The notes below the pieces were generated by a model, which was not told where the DNA came from, searched no databases, and saw nothing but the letters and a program-made list of their open reading frames with translations. Positions 38,750 through 47,783 of a DNA stretch of 64,000 nucleotides are shown piece by piece. A program made the position numbers and the translations under genes. Origin of the DNA: Sneathiella chungangensis (lineage in GTDB: Bacteria > Pseudomonadota > Alphaproteobacteria > Sneathiellales > Sneathiellaceae); NCBI RefSeq assembly GCF_009882935.1, contig NZ_WTVA01000001.1, forward strand, positions 310,001 to 374,000. The letters run 5' to 3'. Every line of letters begins with the position of its first letter. Positions within the stretch are counted from its first letter, which is position 1.

Positions 38750-40153
38750 ATGGCTGCTGATATTATGAAAACCATCAAGGAAAACGAAGTCGAATATGTG
38801 GATCTTCGTTTTACGGACCCGAAAGGCAAGTGGCAGCATCTCGCCATGCATGTGGATGTTGTCGACGAAGACATGTTCGAAGACGGCGTGATGTTTGACG
38901 GATCTTCCATCACCGGCTGGAAGGCCATCAATGAATCCGACATGACCCTGATGCCCGACAATTCCACCGCAGTTATGGATCCCTTCGCGGCGCGGCCGAC
39001 GCTGATTGTCTTTTGCGACATTCTCGACCCGCTCTCCGGCGAAAGCTACGAGCGCGACCCGCGGTCCGTTGCCAAGAAGGCGGAAGCCTATCTCGCCAGC
39101 ACCGGCATCGGCGATACGGCCTTTTTCGGACCGGAAGCAGAATTCTTCATGTTTGACGACGTGCGTTTCGGCGTCGGCAGCCATCACACCTTCTACAAGC
39201 TGGGCGATATCGAAGCACCGTTCATGTCCGGCGAGGAAATCGAAGGCGGCAACAGCGGCCATCGCCCGCGCGTCAAGGGCGGCTACTTCCCGGTTCAGCC
39301 CGTCGACAGCGGCGCCGATATCCGCAGCGAAATGGTCACCGTCTGCAAGGAAATGGGCCTGTCCGTCGAAAAGCACCATCATGAGGTGGCGCCGAGCCAG
39401 CACGAACTCGGCATGAAATTCAACACGCTGGTATTGGCCGCCGACGAAATCCAGAAACAGAAATATGTTGTGCATAACGTGGCGCATGCCTATGGCAAGT
39501 CGGTTACCTTCATGCCGAAGCCGGTTTCCGGCGATAACGGCTCCGGCATGCATACCCATATGTCCATCTGGAAAGACGGCAAGCCGACCTTCGCGGGCTC
39601 CGGTTATGCTGACCTGTCCGAGACGGCGCTCTTCTATATCGGCGGCGTCATCAAGCATGCCAAGGCGATCAACGCCTTTACCAATGCCAGCACTAACTCC
39701 TACAAGCGCCTGATCCCGGGATTTGAGGCACCCGTGCTGCTCGCCTATTCCGCGCGCAACCGCTCCGCGTCCTGCCGTATCCCCTACTCCCCGAGCCCGA
39801 AGGGCAAGCGCGTTGAAGTCCGCTTCCCCGACTGCACGGCCAACCCTTACCTCGCTTTCGCGGCGATGATGATGGCCGGCCTTGACGGTATCCAGAACAA
39901 GATCCATCCGGGCGACGCCATGGACAAGGACCTTTATGATCTGCCGCCGGAGGAGCTGAAAGACATCCCGACGGTTTGCGGCTCCCTCCGCGAGGCTCTC
40001 GAGGCGCTCGATGCGGACCGTGAATTCCTGAAAAAGGGCGGTGTTTTCACCGACGACATGCTCGATGGCTATCTCGCCATGAAATGGGACGATGTGTTCA
40101 AGTTCGAGCATTCACCGCACCCGATCGAGTTCGACATGTACTACAGCGTCTGA
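38750..40153 (+). CDS. glnA: Glutamine synthetase, type I
   Basis: Assimilates ammonium: glutamate + NH3 + ATP to glutamine. 467 residues, dodecameric GSI-beta class. The active-site stretches [20 protein letters not shown] and [15 protein letters not shown] are intact, and the adenylylation tyrosine lies in [11 protein letters not shown], so activity is probably tuned by GlnE. It follows glnB by 76 bases and is ended by a strong terminator. Confidence 0.98.
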   Translation: MAADIMKTIKENEVEYVDLRFTDPKGKWQHLAMHVDVVDEDMFEDGVMFDGSSITGWKAINESDMTLMPDNSTAVMDPFAARPTLIVFCDILDPLSGESYERDPRSVAKKAEAYLASTGIGDTAFFGPEAEFFMFDDVRFGVGSHHTFYKLGDIEAPFMSGEEIEGGNSGHRPRVKGGYFPVQPVDSGADIRSEMVTVCKEMGLSVEKHHHEVAPSQHELGMKFNTLVLAADEIQKQKYVVHNVAHAYGKSVTFMPKPVSGDNGSGMHTHMSIWKDGKPTFAGSGYADLSETALFYIGGVIKHAKAINAFTNASTNSYKRLIPGFEAPVLLAYSARNRSASCRIPYSPSPKGKRVEVRFPDCTANPYLAFAAMMMAGLDGIQNKIHPGDAMDKDLYDLPPEELKDIPTVCGSLREALEALDADREFLKKGGVFTDDMLDGYLAMKWDDVFKFEHSPHPIEFDMYYSV

Positions 40154-40174
40154 GCATTCCGGTTACGACAAAGG

Positions 40175-40206
40175 AAAGCCGCGGAATTTTTTCCGCGGCT
40201 TTTTTT
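40175..40206 (+). terminator. Intrinsic terminator of glnA
   Basis: AAAGCCGCGGAA, TTTT loop, TTCCGCGGCTTT, then TTTT. It begins 22 bases after the glnA stop and may also serve the facing thioesterase gene. Confidence 0.93.
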
Positions 40207-40232
40207 ATGCTGAACTCAAGAATTGACGGCGA

Positions 40233-40607
40233 TCACCCATCGACGGGCCGCGGGCGTCCATTGTCATCAATGGCGACAAAGACGTAGATTCCCTCGGTGA
40301 CCTTGATTTCCCCCGGATCCAGCTTGCGGGTGACGATGGTCGTGAGTTTCACGGCGATCGATGTCCGTCCGACGCGCGCGATCTCGCCATAGATGCTGAC
40401 CACATCGCCAACCTTGATGGGTTCGTGAAAGGTCATTGCCTCGACGGCGACGGTGACCGTGCGGCCGTTGGCGCGCCGGGCCGCCACGATCCCTCCCGCC
40501 ATATCCATCTGCGAGAGAACCCAGCCGCCAAAGATATCGCCATTGCTGTTGCAATCGCTGGGCATCGGCGCGGTTCGGATAACCGGGTCACGGAATTCAC
40601 TTGTCAT
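40233..40607 (-). CDS. Acyl-CoA thioesterase, YciA/hot-dog type
   Basis: 124 residues, single hot-dog domain. SNGDIFGGWVLSQMDMAGG is the acyl-CoA hydrolase signature with the catalytic aspartate on the long helix, and AVEAMTFHEPIKVGD follows. Members hydrolyse a broad range of acyl-CoA esters. It stands alone, facing glnA and divergent from parE. Confidence 0.9.
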   Translation of the reverse strand: MTSEFRDPVIRTAPMPSDCNSNGDIFGGWVLSQMDMAGGIVAARRANGRTVTVAVEAMTFHEPIKVGDVVSIYGEIARVGRTSIAVKLTTIVTRKLDPGEIKVTEGIYVFVAIDDNGRPRPVDG

Positions 40608-40723
40608 GATCTTAGGGCTTCCTAATTGCTATGAGTTAGGGGTATAAGTTATACACTTTCAGCCGGCCCCGAGAACAGGTTTTATCCGGTAGAGTGTCAC
40701 TTTTAGTACAGCGAATTGCCTTA

Positions 40724-42685
40724 ATGTCCGATCTTTTCCAGCAGACCAAAACCGACACATCAGATTACTCCGCAAAAGACATCGAAGTCCTTGAGGGGCT
40801 TGAGCCCGTCCGCCTGAGGCCGGGCATGTATATCGGCGGCACGGACGAGCGGGCGCGTCATCACCTCGCCGCGGAAGTCCTCGATAATTCGATGGATGAG
40901 GCCGTTGCCGGGCATGCGACGCGGATCGAGGTTGAGCTCTTTGCCGACGGATCCCTCGCCATTCGGGACAACGGCCGTGGCATCCCGATTGACCGGCATC
41001 CCAAGTTCAAGGACAAGTCCGCGCTCGAGGTCATCCTGACCACGCTGCATTCAGGCGGCAAGTTCTCGAACAAGGTCTATCACACGGCGGGCGGTCTGCA
41101 TGGCGTCGGCATCTCGGTGGTGAACGCCCTTTCCGACCGGATGACAGTAGAGGTCGCACGCGACAGGGAACTCTGGCGACAGGAATTTTCGCGGGGCCTG
41201 CCGCTGAGCGCCCTTGAAAAAATCGGCGCCGCGCCGAACCGCAGGGGAACCTCCGTTCAGTTCCATCCCGACCCCGAAATCTTCGAGGCCGGAACCGCGC
41301 TGCGTCCGGCAAGGCTTTACAAGATGGTGCGGTCCAAAGCCTATCTGTTCCGCGGGGTCGAAATCCGCTGGAAATGCGCGGAGGAGCTCATCAAGGATGA
41401 AACCCCGGCGGAAGCGACCCTGCATTTTCCGGGCGGGTTGCGCGATTTCCTTGATGCCTCGCTTGAAGGCGTCAAGAGTGTGACGCAAGAGCCCTTCGCC
41501 GGTCGGGTCGAAATGGAGGGCGATCGCGGACGCGTCGAATGGGCAATCGCCTGGCCGACTGTCAATATGACGTTCCTGAATTCCTACTGCAACACCGTTC
41601 CGACACCGGAAGGCGGCACTCACGAGATGGGATTCCGCGGCGCACTCCTGCGCGGCCTCAAGGCCTATGGCGATCTCATCAACAACAAGAAGGCATCGCA
41701 GATCACGGCGGAAGACATTTTTTCCGGCGCGGCCGCCGTTCTTTCCGTCTTCATCCCCGACCCGCAGTTCCAGGGGCAGACGAAGGAAAAACTTACGACG
41801 ACAGAGGCGACGCGCCTTGTCGATCTCGCCATCAAGGATCATTTCGACAACTGGCTCGCCGGCGCGCCGGACCAGGCCAATAACCTGCTCGCCTGGGTCA
41901 TTGAAAAATCGGAAGAGCGGCTGCGTCGCCGACAGGAAAAGGAAACCAGCCGCAAGACAGCGACGAGCCGCCTGCGGCTTCCGGGCAAACTCGCCGACTG
42001 CAGCCAGAATGGCCGCGAAGGCACCGAAATATTCATCGTCGAGGGCGACAGCGCCGGCGGGTCCGCCAAGCAGGGCCGCGACCGTAAAACCCAGGCGATC
42101 CTGCCGCTGCGCGGCAAGATCCTCAATGTTGCGTCGGCCACTAACGACAAGATTAAGGCGAACCAGGAGTTGCAGGATCTTGTACAGGCCTTGGGCTGCG
42201 GCTTACGGGACAAATACCGGAGCGAAGACCTGCGCTACGAGAAAGTCATCATCATGACCGACGCGGACGTCGACGGCGCGCATATCGCCTCCCTGCTTAT
42301 GACCTTCTTCTATCGCGAGATGCGGGCCCTGATCACGGACGGCCACCTCTATCTCGCACAGCCCCCCCTCTATCGTCTCTCGCAGGGCGGAAAAACGCTC
42401 TACGCCATGGACGACGCCCATAAGGACAGGCTGATGGAAACCGAGTTTTCCGGCCGCGGCAAGGTCGATATCAGCCGCTTTAAAGGTCTTGGTGAAATGC
42501 CGCCGGCGCAGCTCAAGGAAACAACGATGAATCCGAAAAACCGGGTCCTTCTCAAAGTGGATGTTCCGATGGAGGAATTCGGTGAGACCGCGGACCGCGT
42601 CGAAAGCCTGATGGGCAAGCGGCCGGAGCTCAGATTCGCCTTCATCCAGGAAAACGCCCGCTACGTCGAGGATCTGGACGTATAA
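40724..42685 (+). CDS. parE: DNA topoisomerase IV subunit B
   Basis: ATPase subunit that, with ParC, unlinks daughter chromosomes. 653 residues from ATG 40724 (MSDLFQQ); a GTG at 40694 would add ten residues. GHKL ATPase motifs: EVLDNSMDEA, IRDNGRGIP and HTAGGLHGVGISVVNAL; the TOPRIM domain has EGDSAGGSAKQGRDRKTQA and the DxD motif in MTDADVDGAHI. I call it ParE rather than GyrB because it lacks GyrB's extra length and has the alphaproteobacterial ParE N-terminus. Confidence 0.94.
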   Translation: MSDLFQQTKTDTSDYSAKDIEVLEGLEPVRLRPGMYIGGTDERARHHLAAEVLDNSMDEAVAGHATRIEVELFADGSLAIRDNGRGIPIDRHPKFKDKSALEVILTTLHSGGKFSNKVYHTAGGLHGVGISVVNALSDRMTVEVARDRELWRQEFSRGLPLSALEKIGAAPNRRGTSVQFHPDPEIFEAGTALRPARLYKMVRSKAYLFRGVEIRWKCAEELIKDETPAEATLHFPGGLRDFLDASLEGVKSVTQEPFAGRVEMEGDRGRVEWAIAWPTVNMTFLNSYCNTVPTPEGGTHEMGFRGALLRGLKAYGDLINNKKASQITAEDIFSGAAAVLSVFIPDPQFQGQTKEKLTTTEATRLVDLAIKDHFDNWLAGAPDQANNLLAWVIEKSEERLRRRQEKETSRKTATSRLRLPGKLADCSQNGREGTEIFIVEGDSAGGSAKQGRDRKTQAILPLRGKILNVASATNDKIKANQELQDLVQALGCGLRDKYRSEDLRYEKVIIMTDADVDGAHIASLLMTFFYREMRALITDGHLYLAQPPLYRLSQGGKTLYAMDDAHKDRLMETEFSGRGKVDISRFKGLGEMPPAQLKETTMNPKNRVLLKVDVPMEEFGETADRVESLMGKRPELRFAFIQENARYVEDLDV

Positions 42686-42692
42686 GGCGCGG

Positions 42693-43397
42693 CTATCGGG
42701 CCAGCCAGTGGCGCATGAATTTGCTGGTCAGTTCCGGCTCTTCCATTGTCGGCAGATGCCCGCATTTCGGAATTTCGACATATTGCGCCGTCGGGATTTC
42801 CACGGCCATTTCCCGCTGAATTTTCGCCGGAATAAGCAGATCATCGGCACCGGCCAACACCAGAGTCGGGCAGGTTATGTCCTTCAGCGTGTCCCATAGC
42901 ACGGTTCGGTCGAGTAACGCCCGCTCCTGCCGGAGAAAGGCCTCCTTGCCGACATCTTCCGCCATCTTGAATATCCGCGCGACAAGCTCCTCGTCGTCCA
43001 GGCGGGAAGGATGGATGAGGATCGGCAGCAGGCTCCGCGTCACGCCCTTGAAGGCCGACCCCTGCTCCACCAGCTTGATGAAATCCAGCCGTTTCTGGCG
43101 GTCCTCGGGCGTGTCCGCGACGGCGCGGGAATCCATGATCGCAAGATGGGTGATGCGCTCCGGCGCCTGGCGCATCATTTCAAGCACGATGTACCCGCCC
43201 ATCGACAGACCGGCGAGCGCGAATTTCGGCGGCGCATTCGCCAGTATCCGTTCGGCAATCGCGGGCATAGTGTCGTCCTGCGTATGATCTCCGACGGTAA
43301 TATCGGCGATATCGGAAAGCGCGTCGATCTGGTCGCGCCACAGATCCGCCGTGCAAAGCAGGCCGGGAACAAGGACAAGTGAATGTTTTTCTGTCAT
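42693..43397 (-). CDS. Alpha/beta-fold hydrolase
   Basis: 234 residues with the nucleophile elbow GLSMGGY near residue 84, the acid in GADDLLIP near residue 185 and a late histidine in CGHLPTMEEP. The oxyanion turn is VPGLLC near the N-terminus. It resembles 3-oxoadipate enol-lactonase-like and esterase-like members, but the substrate cannot be told. It faces parE with only seven bases between the stops and no visible terminator. Confidence 0.9.
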   Translation of the reverse strand: MTEKHSLVLVPGLLCTADLWRDQIDALSDIADITVGDHTQDDTMPAIAERILANAPPKFALAGLSMGGYIVLEMMRQAPERITHLAIMDSRAVADTPEDRQKRLDFIKLVEQGSAFKGVTRSLLPILIHPSRLDDEELVARIFKMAEDVGKEAFLRQERALLDRTVLWDTLKDITCPTLVLAGADDLLIPAKIQREMAVEIPTAQYVEIPKCGHLPTMEEPELTSKFMRHWLAR

Positions 43398-43562
43398 TTT
43401 TTCGCGATTTGTAGTAGTTTACTGCGTGATTGCGCCGGTGACATAGTCTCTTCTTTTACAGTTACGGCGTCGGCTTGAGAACCGTTAACTTTAATTAGCG
43501 GTAAATTTAGTGTAATAACCAGCCTTCAAGCCCGGTTTTACTGGTGAAATCGCAGGAATCAT

Positions 43563-43590
43563 TTGACAGAAAGCGCTAATTCACTAGATT
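43563..43590 (+). promoter_or_regulatory. Candidate promoter of the DEAD-box helicase gene
   Basis: TTGACA (43563-43568), a 16-base spacer, TAGATT (43585-43590). Transcription would start about 45 bases before the ATG at 43642. Confidence 0.5.
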
Positions 43591-43641
43591 GCGCACAGTT
43601 TTACGAAGATTTTATTTTTTACGAACGGTAGTTCTCATTAT

Positions 43642-45072
43642 ATGAAATTTGCAGATCTCGGCCTCAGCCCAGAAGTTTTAAAAGCGGTTGGCGAAACCGG
43701 TTACGAAACCCCGACTCCGATCCAGGAAAAAGCCATTCCCTATGTGTTGATGGGACGGGATGTTCTGGGCACGGCGCAAACCGGTACTGGCAAAACGGCA
43801 AGCTTTACCTTGCCGATGATCGATATTCTCGCCTCGGGTCAGGCGAAGGCGCGCATGCCGCGATCCCTCATTCTGGAGCCGACCCGCGAGCTGGCGGCCC
43901 AGGTCGCCGACAATTTCGAGAACTACGGCAAATACAGCAAGCTTTCCATGGCGCTCCTGATCGGCGGCATGTCCTTCTCGGATCAGGATGCGAAACTCGA
44001 CAAGGGCGTCGACGTGCTGATCGCAACGCCGGGACGGCTTCTCGATCATGTGGAGCGCGGCAAGGTTCTTCTCAACGGCGTCAAGACCCTCGTCATTGAC
44101 GAAGCGGACCGCATGATGGACATGGGTTTCATCCCGGACGTCGAACGGATCGTGTCTCTGCTGCCCCCGCTGCGCCAGACCCTCTTCTTCTCGGCCACCA
44201 TGTCGAAGGAGATGCGGAAACTCGCCGACATGTTTCTCATCAATCCGAAGGAAGTCGCCGTCTCACCGCCCACCTCGACCGCCGCGACGGTAACGCAAGG
44301 CGTCTTGAAGGTGCTGAAAACCGAGAAGCGTCCGGCGCTTCGCAAGCTCCTTCGCAACGAAGACGTCAGAAATGCCTTCATTTTCTGTAACCGCAAGAAG
44401 GATGTGGACATCCTTCTTGGCTCGCTGGTCAAGCATGGCTTCAATGCGGGCGCGCTGCATGGCGATATGAGCCAGAGCCACCGCATGGAAACCCTCGACC
44501 GGTTCAAGAGCGGCGATATAAAGCTACTCGTCTGTTCCGACGTCGCCGCCCGCGGCATTGACGTCAGCGCCGTCAGCCATGTGTTCAATTTCGACGTGCC
44601 GACCCATGCGGAGGATTATATCCACCGGATCGGACGGACGGGCCGTGCCGGCCAGGAGGGCCACGCCTATACGATCGCCACCAAGGGCGAGGAAAAATAT
44701 CTCGAAGCCGTTCAAAAGCTGGTTGGTCGTGAAATCCCGGCCATAACCGTCGACGGCATGGAAGAGATCGCGGAGGAAGCGACACAAATCGCCGAGCGCG
44801 AGAAAAAACTTGGCAAGGACAAGAAGGGCGCGCCGAGAAAGGGCCGCCGCCGCGACGACGACACGAAGGGAAGAGCACCGCGCAAGACCGCCGAGGTGGA
44901 TGAGGCGCCGGCGAAGCGGGAGCCGGATACAAAAAAGGATGCCAAGCCCAGAAAAACGAAATCGGCGCCGCCCCGTCATGCAAATGATGAAGGGGATTCC
45001 CCGGTCGTCGGACTTGGCGACAATGTCCCCGCCTTCTTCAAGATTCCCTTCCGCAAGACCGCGCAGAAATAA
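43642..45072 (+). CDS. rhlE: DEAD-box RNA helicase, RhlE-like
   Basis: ATP-dependent RNA unwinding, acting in ribosome assembly or mRNA decay, often cold-induced. 476 residues: Q motif TPTPIQEKAIPY, Walker A AQTGTGKT at residues 45-52, PTRELA, DEAD box in VIDEADRMMDMGF, SAT, and HRIGRTGR. The last 90 residues are a Lys/Arg/Asp-rich disordered tail typical of RhlE, presumed to bind RNA. The assignment to RhlE rather than another DEAD-box subgroup is by overall resemblance. Confidence 0.92.
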   Translation: MKFADLGLSPEVLKAVGETGYETPTPIQEKAIPYVLMGRDVLGTAQTGTGKTASFTLPMIDILASGQAKARMPRSLILEPTRELAAQVADNFENYGKYSKLSMALLIGGMSFSDQDAKLDKGVDVLIATPGRLLDHVERGKVLLNGVKTLVIDEADRMMDMGFIPDVERIVSLLPPLRQTLFFSATMSKEMRKLADMFLINPKEVAVSPPTSTAATVTQGVLKVLKTEKRPALRKLLRNEDVRNAFIFCNRKKDVDILLGSLVKHGFNAGALHGDMSQSHRMETLDRFKSGDIKLLVCSDVAARGIDVSAVSHVFNFDVPTHAEDYIHRIGRTGRAGQEGHAYTIATKGEEKYLEAVQKLVGREIPAITVDGMEEIAEEATQIAEREKKLGKDKKGAPRKGRRRDDDTKGRAPRKTAEVDEAPAKREPDTKKDAKPRKTKSAPPRHANDEGDSPVVGLGDNVPAFFKIPFRKTAQK

Positions 45073-45085
45073 CTCGGAAATATCG

Positions 45086-45112
45086 AAGGCTTCCATCCGG
45101 AAGCCTTTTTTG
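45086..45112 (+). terminator. Intrinsic terminator of the helicase gene
   Basis: AAGGCTTCC, ATCC loop, GGAAGCCTT, followed by a run of T residues. It starts 13 bases after the stop codon. Confidence 0.93.
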
Positions 45113-45199
45113 TTTTCATGACCCGATGAAATCCGTAATATCCGGAAACATACAGGATCGCGGAACAAGACGCGCGACCGCTGGGAAAGGTGACCTCTC

Positions 45200-45442
45200 G
45201 TGAAGACAATTTTTATCATGGTGAAATGTGATCTTGGCAAGGCCTATGATGTTGCGGCGGAGGCGGTCGAGAATGTGGAGCATGTCTCCGAGGTCTATTC
45301 GATTTCCGGCAAATATGATCTGATGATGAAATGCTATCTGAGTGACGAGCAGGATATCGGCCATTTCGTCAATGAGCAGATCCAGACCCTGCCGGGGATA
45401 AAGGACACCTTTACCATGATTACCTTCAAGGCGTTCAACTGA
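45200..45442 (+). CDS. Stand-alone Lrp/AsnC ligand-binding (RAM) domain protein
   Basis: 80 residues with the beta-alpha-beta-beta-alpha-beta fold of the Lrp C-terminal domain: IFIMVKCDLGKAYDVAAEAV, VSEVYSISGKYDLMMKCYL and GIKDTFTMITFKAF. There is no DNA-binding helix-turn-helix. The start is GTG at 45200. Such SraA/RAM-only proteins bind amino acids or related ligands and may partner with full-length regulators. It precedes the Liv-type ABC transporter in the same direction, 137 bases from its first gene. Confidence 0.88.
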   Translation: MKTIFIMVKCDLGKAYDVAAEAVENVEHVSEVYSISGKYDLMMKCYLSDEQDIGHFVNEQIQTLPGIKDTFTMITFKAFN

Positions 45443-45485
45443 CGCGGCCGCTGATCCGCGCGCCACAGAGATACAAACAAAATCT

Positions 45486-45513
45486 TTGCGTCGACGGCAA
45501 AATTCTTTAATCT
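45486..45513 (+). promoter_or_regulatory. Candidate promoter of the Liv-type transporter operon
   Basis: TTGCGT (45486-45491), a 16-base spacer, TAATCT (45508-45513), about 65 bases upstream of the GTG start at 45580. Both boxes are imperfect. Confidence 0.35.
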
Positions 45514-45579
45514 GCACATTGCTTTAGGGAGTTGGAGCGGGGCGTCCCGTTTCTGAGACAGCATAGGGAGACTTCAATC

Positions 45580-46755
45580 GTGAACAAGAAATTTATCAGC
45601 CTGGTGTCGGCACTTGCCATGATGGGCGCGCCGGCCATGGCGAATGCGGCAGACGCCGTCAAAATCGGCTTCGTGACCACCCTGACGACGGGGGCAGGCG
45701 CCATCGGCGAAGATATGCGCAATGCCGTGGACCTTGCGGTCGAACATCTTGGCGGCAAGATGGCCGGCCGTGACATCGAGGTTATTTACGAAGATGACGG
45801 GTTCAAACCCGAAATCGGCAAGCAGAAAACCGACAAGCTGGTCAAGAAGGACGATGTCGATTTCGTCGCCGGTTATATCTGGAGCCATGTCCTGATGGCA
45901 TCCTATAAAAGCGCGGTGGACAATGGCAAGTTCCTGATCAGTTCCAATGCGGGGCCGAGTGCCCTCGCCGGCAAGCTCTGCCATCAGGATTTCTTCTCGA
46001 CCTCCTGGCAGAATGACCAGACCCCGATGGCGATGGGCGAGGTTCTGAACCAGCGCGGCATCAAGAAACTCTATATCATGGCCCCGAATTATGCGGCGGG
46101 CAAGAACATGGTGACCGGCGTCGAGCGCACCTTCAAGGGCGAGATTGTCGGCAAGGACATGACGAAATTCCCGGCGCAGCTCGATTTCTCAGCGGAGCTT
46201 GCGAAGGTGCGTGCGGCAAAGCCCGACGCTCTTTTCGTTTTCTACCCGGGCAAGCATGGCGCCCAGTTCATGACGCAGTATGCGCAGGCCGATCTCGCCA
46301 AGACGGTACCCCTCTATACGACCTTTACAATCGACTCCCTGAGCCTGCCGCGCGTTGGTGAACAGGCCGAGGGAAGCCTGATGACGATGTTCTGGTCGCC
46401 GGATCTCGATACACCGGCGAACAAGAAATTCGTCGGGGATTTCAAGGCGAAATACGGCCATTATCCGAGCCATTACGCCGCGCAATCCTATGATTCCATT
46501 ATGCTGATCAACAGCGCCGTGGAAAAGGTGAAGGGCGATCTCAGCAATCATGACGCCGTCCGCGATGCCCTGAAGGCGGCGGAGTTCAGCAGCATTCGTG
46601 GCGACTTCAAATTCGGCCACAATCATATTCCGATCCAGGATTTCTATCTGCGTCAGGTCGTCAAGGATAGCGACGGGGTCTATACGACGAAAATTGTTTC
46701 CAAGGTATATGAAGACCATCAGGATCCGTATGCCGCAGAATGCGAAATGAAATAA
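45580..46755 (+). CDS. Liv-type ABC transporter substrate-binding protein
   Basis: Periplasmic binding protein of the leucine/isoleucine/valine family, 391 residues from GTG 45580 with AGGGAG upstream. The signal peptide ends in AMANA, then ADAVKIGFVTTLTTGAGAIG begins the type I periplasmic fold. It resembles the family branch that binds aromatic acids rather than amino acids, and the paa genes downstream support this; the ligand is an inference. The next gene is separated by a hairpin that probably makes the binding protein more abundant than the permeases. Confidence 0.9.
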   Translation: MNKKFISLVSALAMMGAPAMANAADAVKIGFVTTLTTGAGAIGEDMRNAVDLAVEHLGGKMAGRDIEVIYEDDGFKPEIGKQKTDKLVKKDDVDFVAGYIWSHVLMASYKSAVDNGKFLISSNAGPSALAGKLCHQDFFSTSWQNDQTPMAMGEVLNQRGIKKLYIMAPNYAAGKNMVTGVERTFKGEIVGKDMTKFPAQLDFSAELAKVRAAKPDALFVFYPGKHGAQFMTQYAQADLAKTVPLYTTFTIDSLSLPRVGEQAEGSLMTMFWSPDLDTPANKKFVGDFKAKYGHYPSHYAAQSYDSIMLINSAVEKVKGDLSNHDAVRDALKAAEFSSIRGDFKFGHNHIPIQDFYLRQVVKDSDGVYTTKIVSKVYEDHQDPYAAECEMK

Positions 46756-46780
46756 CTCTTCTGCATTTCGAATTCTCGCG

Positions 46781-46818
46781 AAAAAGGCGCGTAAGTCGAC
46801 CGGCCTGCGCGCTTTTTT
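46781..46818 (+). terminator. Partial terminator/attenuator between binding protein and permease genes
   Basis: AAAAAGGCGCG and CGCGCTTTTTT arms (46781-46818) with one bulged base and a run of T residues. Placed inside the operon, it probably reduces transcription into the permease genes instead of ending it. Confidence 0.65.
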
Positions 46819-46853
46819 CGCTAATCGGAACTGACTTCGGATAAGGCGTATCC

Positions 46854-47783
46854 ATGAACTGGTTGTTGTTGCTGGAACAGATTCTGAACGGTTTCCAGCT
46901 TGGCCTGCTCCTGTTCCTGCTGGCGGCCGGGTTGACGCTTGTGTTCGGCATCATGGATATGGTCAACCTCGCCCATGGCTCGTTCTATATGATGGGCGCG
47001 TATTTCTGCGCGACCTTCACCGGCTGGACGGGGTCTTTCCTGCTAGGGGCGGTTCTGACACTTCCCGCCGTCTTCCTGCTTGGCATCATTGTCGAGGTCA
47101 TCGCCCTTCGAACCTTATATTCGCGGGATCATCTTGATCAGGTGATGGCAACCTTCGGCCTGATCTTGTTCTTTAATGAAGCCACCCGGTTAATCTGGGG
47201 GCCGATCGGCCTCGTCATTCCCCTGCCCGACTTTCTGAACGATACGGTCGAGATCATTCCCGGCGCGCCCTACCCGGCGTTCCGGCTTGCTATCATTCTC
47301 GTCGGATTTCTCGTTGCCGGGCTTCTTTATTTCATCGTCGCCCGCACCAAGCTCGGTATGCTCATCCGGGCGGGCGCCAGCAATCGCGAGATGATCGGCG
47401 CGCTCGGCGTCAATATCCGTCTGCTCTTCACGCTTGTTTTCGGTCTTGGCGCGGCCCTTGCCGGGCTTGCGGGCCTGATGGCGGGCCCCATTCTTTCCGT
47501 CGAGATCGGGATGGGAGAGAGCATTCTGATCCTGACACTCGTGGTCATCGTCATCGGTGGCATCGGCTCGATAAAGGGGGCCTTTATCGCGGCCATCCTG
47601 ATCGGCCTCATCGACACGGTGGGTCGCTCTTTCCTGCCGGAAATTCTGGACCTCGTCCTCCCCGCTCAGACGGCGGCGACGGCGGCCCCGGCGATTTCCT
47701 CGATGATGATCTATCTTCTGATGGCCCTGGTGCTCGCCATCCGGCCGCAGGGCCTGTTCCCGCCGAAGGGGGTTGGACGATGA
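46854..47783 (+). CDS. livH: Branched-chain-type ABC transporter permease LivH-like
   Basis: Inner-membrane permease, 309 residues, about eight hydrophobic helices. LTLVFGIMDMVNLAHGSFYM at the N-terminal end is the LivH signature, and GIGSIKGAFIAAILIGLIDT near the C-terminus faces the ATPase. Gene order binding protein, LivH, LivM, LivG, LivF is standard. Overlaps livM by four bases (ATGA). Confidence 0.95.
   Translation: MNWLLLLEQILNGFQLGLLLFLLAAGLTLVFGIMDMVNLAHGSFYMMGAYFCATFTGWTGSFLLGAVLTLPAVFLLGIIVEVIALRTLYSRDHLDQVMATFGLILFFNEATRLIWGPIGLVIPLPDFLNDTVEIIPGAPYPAFRLAIILVGFLVAGLLYFIVARTKLGMLIRAGASNREMIGALGVNIRLLFTLVFGLGAALAGLAGLMAGPILSVEIGMGESILILTLVVIVIGGIGSIKGAFIAAILIGLIDTVGRSFLPEILDLVLPAQTAATAAPAISSMMIYLLMALVLAIRPQGLFPPKGVGR

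Noticed and set aside
38747-40111. Minus-strand open frame opposite glnA
   Set aside because: Antisense image of a highly expressed gene; glnA is complete with promoter, ribosome site and terminator.
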